From NCBI RefSeq assembly GCF_020085105.1, contig NC_058051.1:980001-1044000 (forward strand): DNA of 64,000 nucleotides. Reading direction: 5' to 3'. The first letter of the stretch is position 1, and each line of letters starts with the position of its first letter. The DNA comes from Siniperca chuatsi. Its lineage: Eukaryota; Chordata; Actinopteri; Centrarchiformes; Sinipercidae. Shown here one piece after another: positions 60,401-64,000 of the stretch. The notes under the pieces were generated by a model. It was given only the letters and a program-made list of their open reading frames with translations. It was not told the DNA's origin and made no database searches. The translations under genes and the position numbers were made by a program.

Positions 60401-63400
60401 AAAAGTTATATTCAGTTTTGTATTATTAAACAACTTGCACTAATTGGACAATCTACTAATACACAGTCGGACTGAAACTGTTACTGCTGGCTTCTGTTCC
60501 AGAGGGAGGAAAACCACATTCAAAAGCACACTGATTTATACATAAGTAATAATGCAAATTACTAAAAACCCAGCCTTACAACGCGGCCTAGCTCGACAGC
60601 ATGTTGTGTGTTTCACTAACAGCCTGTTATGAGATCTGAGGTGCGTACAGTGTTGCACTGATGGCCAGAGCAACGAAAATAAAATGAAAAGCTATAATTT
60701 TCCTTTAAGATTATTGACACATTTGTTTGGGTGACAAAGTCCTTGAATGGACAACTTATATGTCAACTTACATGGACAACAAAGCATCAAGTGGCATGAT
60801 ACTGGTGGAATCAGGAAGACAGATCAAGTCGCTTTTAAAAGGTGAAACATTTGTTTTGCTGTGTTTCACTGTAGTTGCCTTGCAGAAATAAAGGTTTGTA
60901 ACTCCTAGCTTCTCCACAGCAGAGCTAAATACAGTACGTCCATGCTGCGCTTTGGCCTCCTTACAACTCTGAAGCTCTGGCTGAAGTAGCATATTTAGCA
61001 TTTTAGTGCTGACACTGAGGACACTCTGCACTGAGTGTATTTTCTGTCGATGGTTTTATACTCTTCTTTGGCTGTGACTCTGGGTCTCCATTGAAATCCA
61101 CTGTAATGGCCTGGTCACACCAATATTTTAAGTGGCGCAATTTCAAAGCAAAGTCACTTCCTTTCAATGGAAGCAGAGGATCAGCTTGCAGAGAGGAAGC
61201 CAGTCAGCTCAAATCTTTTGCTTCAAGTTCAGATTTGGTGAATTTTGACATGAAAATAAGTTAGCAACTCAGCTAGTTTGAAAAGTTATAATAGCATGAT
61301 AGCATGTTCCCAGTTGGCTAGAGTGTTAGCAGTTAGCTCGCCAGCTACAGTATTTCGCCAGCTAGCCCTGCGAGTAGTCACCGCGCCATCAAGCCTAGCA
61401 CCATCTGGTGAGGGTGCGCAAGTGAACTTTGCTGTGCTACTTTCTGGTGTGATCGGGCCCTCACTGCTGTGAATCCAAGCTGACTACAGTTGAGACAAGA
61501 TACAGGAAGAGCCACGTTAACCACAAAGCATCAGTCATGCTCTCCGTGTCCATACCTGGATGTGCTGTAGAATCTGCTGAACACACCAGCTGCCCAGCTC
61601 TCTGTACTTCTGGACCACCTCTGGCCCCCGGCCTTCAGTTAGCTGTTGCACCAGACACAACAGCATCATGGGAACTGCCATGCTGTTGGTGGGAACGTCT
61701 CCGGGAAGCTGGGGCCGGCCTAGACCTGACGAGTCCTCCTGAACCCAGTAGATCAACTGCTCCATCATCTGTACAGCTTCCAGCTAGCAACACAACAGAG
61801 CAGAGGCCAGCCTATCAGCGGGATGGTGCGATAACGTTGTGGGAATGGGAGGGCGGTTGTAGAAGGATCAAGCATGTTCAGGCATGTTTTTATTACCCAG
61901 CTGAATCACTGAACTGTAAATGTCTGCATAACACACGGCATGTTAGCTAGCAATGCAACACATCAGCCCCCAACTCCCTACTAATTCACATTGTACTTTA
62001 AAGACTGGTGCTGACAGGGGGGCTCTAGAAATGGCAATGTCCACCACTTTGATCCACACCATCTCAATAACTATTGGATGGATTACCATGGAATTTCGTA
62101 AAAATATTTTCAGTCCCCAGAGGATGAATCCTAATCACTTTTCATCTGTCGCCACCACGATTAGGGCTGTACCGAATGTCTTATTTTTTTACATTCGAAG
62201 CTTCGAATGTCTGTCATCATATTTTATAACGTCATCACCCTAATAAAAACTTTTAAACCCAAGCACCCAAAGTCAGCTGAATGTCCGTGGGCAAGTCGTT
62301 TAACGTCACCTGACGCACAAATCATGGCTGGAACAGTGTTGTGTGGCCCAGTGTTGCTGCAGATATTCATGGTGCGAAGCAGATGAACCCTAATACTTTT
62401 CCTTCAGCACCACTAGCAGGTCATTTCAATTTTAAATGTGTCTAACAATTGCTTTATGACCAAATACCCGCAAAACTAATGACATTCCCATCAGTCTCAG
62501 CTGCACTTTGTGTTTAGTGCTAATTAGCAGGCTAATACGCTAAACTAACAGGGTTAACGTGTAAACATTACCTGATAAACATCAGCATGTTAGCATTGTC
62601 ATTGTGAGCCCGTTAGAATCCTGATGTTAGCATTTAGCTAAAAGCACCGCTTTGCCTACGTACAGCTTCACAGAGCTGCTAGCATGACTGACGTCTCGCA
62701 GTCTTGTTAATGTATGGGCACTGCTTTAAACTGGAGGCAGGTATGCCCCACAGCCTATTTTCATTGTTACAGCATAGATTATTGTATCGAAGGCTCAATT
62801 TTGTTAAACAATTAAAAGGTTTTAGGCGGACATGGGTGCATTTACGAATTAAGACTGAAGGGCTAAAAGTCTATCAGTCTCAGTTTGTAGAGGGGAAAAA
62901 CATACAGTACAAAACACACAAAGTAAAATTAATATTATGAATTTGCTATTGGTATATTTTGATATATCTTCAGATAAGGTCGTGTAAACTACATATCACT
63001 GTATTTCCTAGCGAGTACTAGATATTAAGTGGTCTGAGTGTCACACTGTCACAACAATGTCAAAATGAGATTTGGGACCATTTTGGGGGAACCATGATCC
63101 AAATGTGCAAAAAATGGGGAACTAGTTTTACCGTAGCTTGACGAGTTTCAACATCTGTTTCTGTTTTTGCACTATCAGCATAAAAGTAGCACAGATCCAG
63201 TACATGTAACATTTATCCTCTTTAAGCCAGGATTGCTGTGTCTACAGAGAAGCTCAGATCCAATGAATCCCCCATGCAGCTCTAAAATACTGCAGTATGC
63301 ACGTGATTAAGTGATTTGTTACTCATAGATGAAGGTCAGTTCATCCCCACAATATGAAAATGTTGTTTAAATGAACATACAGATGATTTTATAATTCTTG

Positions 63401-63630
63401 GAGTCATAGCAATCAGCGTTTTTTTGTTCCACTGAAAATTCTTCGTACCTGCATGTCCTTGTCAGCAGTGACTCTGCTCAGCTCATCCATGGCCATGATG
63501 TAGAAACACTCACTGAATATAGTCCTCTGAATTTTGACTGCTTTACCATCTCTCGTTAAGCAGAAGGCACACTTCCACTGGCCACTGCTGCCGCTGGACA
63601 CACGAGCAAACTTCCTCAGGAATGCTGCTC
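56334..63630 (-). CDS. renbp: N-acetylglucosamine 2-epimerase (renin-binding protein), 3' part
   Basis: Cytosolic enzyme interconverting N-acetylglucosamine and N-acetylmannosamine, and in mammals a renin-binding protein. Minus-strand coding exons seen: 63,449-63,630, 61,556-61,783, 60,284-60,365, 59,968-60,143, 59,678-59,809, 57,439-57,526 and 56,334-56,407. All are GT/AG and in phase, giving 319 C-terminal residues of about 427. The 5' exons lie past the window end. Family blocks seen: [44 protein letters not shown] with the catalytic His equivalent to mammalian His248; [50 protein letters not shown] then [12 protein letters not shown] with the His382 equivalent. The protein ends LLANRD. 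The residue matching Cys380, reported as essential in the human enzyme, is Phe here. Introns contain several MITEs. Confidence 0.96.
56591..57217. mobile_element. Foldback MITE in the last renbp intron
   Basis: Ends CTTAAAGGGGAACTCCACC and (inverted) GGTGGAGTTGCCCTTTAAG match at 18 of 19 positions. Inner halves also pair over well over 100 bases: GCAGATGTTTTAAAG and CTCAGAGGGAGCTG on the left meet their complements near 57,100-57,155 on the right. The left arm carries five tandem TCTCCAGGTG units (56,632-56,681). No transposase. Confidence 0.8.
57404..57432. repeat. (TA)n microsatellite next to a splice donor
   Basis: About 14 AT units begin only six to seven bases intronic of the donor of the penultimate renbp exon (57,437-57,438). 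The very short distance is unusual. Confidence 0.9.
61108..61459. mobile_element. Short MITE in a renbp intron
   Basis: GGCCTGGTCACACCA at 61,108-61,122 is repeated, inverted, as TGGTGTGATCGGGCC at 61,445-61,459 (13 of 15 match). The interior has no coding capacity. Confidence 0.55.
62030..62690 (+). repeat. Fish dispersed repeat (TGTTAGCATGCTAA family)
   Basis: Contains ATGACCAAATACCCGCAAAA, ATCAGTCTCAGCTGCACTTT, CATCAGCATGTTAGCATTGT and CACAGAGCTGCTAGCATG, the signature of a highly abundant fish MITE. Other copies are at 19,200-19,430, 28,980-29,165 and 47,580-47,960. All lie in introns. Confidence 0.7.
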
Positions 63631-64000
63631 CTAAGATGCAAACAGAACAAAGGAACATTAGCTAACGATTAGACATTCAGACACAGGTGGAACATGCAAA
63701 TGTTTGTTACGACGTGACAGGACCGTCACAGAAAGACGATGCTGGCACGTTTGTGCTGCTGGAGAACAGTGGATAACAAAAAAACAACACATCACCGAAC
63801 ACAAATTGAGCCTAGAAATACAACAACCAACAGCTGGGTTTTAAGTGTTATGTAGTGGAAATGTTCGTCAATATATTGTTGTCATGTGAAAGATGTTTAA
63901 CTCCAAATCTTAGCTGAGTACATGTTTTGATCTCAATTAAGAGAAGCTACGCTGCTCTGTGGGCACATCCTGCTGCCGCTGGCCTTTCAAAGCTTCCTAA

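Noticed and set aside
63631..64000. Next upstream renbp exon
   Set aside because: No frame with renbp residues and splice sites is visible in the last 370 bases; the exon must lie beyond the window.

Overview
The window is vertebrate nuclear DNA from a teleost fish, probably a spiny-rayed (percomorph) one. It has intron-split genes with GT/AG junctions, CA/TA microsatellites, many fish-type MITEs and SINEs, and relics of L2, I/Nimb and L1-type LINEs. It also carries an igf3 gene, an insulin-like growth factor known only from teleosts. All protein-coding genes I can support lie on the minus strand. Exon coordinates were read by eye from reading frame, splice motifs and remembered family sequences; nothing was aligned by computer.

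Layout: 1-17.7 kb is gene-poor and repeat-rich, and I found no convincing exon there. igf3 (four coding exons, 195 aa) occupies 17,741-24,405, with a 1.17-kb minisatellite in intron 1. From 25.7 to 45.6 kb there is a direct tandem segmental duplication: block A about 25,722-32,873, a spacer about 32,874-34,489, and block B about 34,490-45,633. Each block carries an apparently intact four-coding-exon minus-strand gene (433 aa in A, 427 aa in B). I do not recognise it by name, but a central motif and its C-terminal coiled coil resemble the neighbouring lrif1. Block B is longer because it gained a sense L2 LINE in intron 1, an I/Nimb-type LINE with a clear 14-bp target-site duplication just upstream of the start codon, and a DNA transposon holding a SINE in the 3' UTR intron. 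The spacer holds a dead hAT transposase.

lrif1 (46,546-51,270, three coding exons, 880 aa) follows. A repeat-rich interval from 51.3 to 56.3 kb comes next, with a 94-bp tandem repeat. The 3' seven coding exons of renbp (N-acetylglucosamine 2-epimerase, 56,334-63,630) close the window; its 5' exons lie beyond base 64,000.

The genes do not form one pathway: igf3 is a gonadal growth factor, renbp a sugar epimerase, lrif1 a chromatin-silencing factor. The main novelty is the recently duplicated lrif1-like gene pair, placed immediately downstream of lrif1 and carrying copy-specific in-frame repeats, a local cluster of substitutions and different mobile-element insertions.
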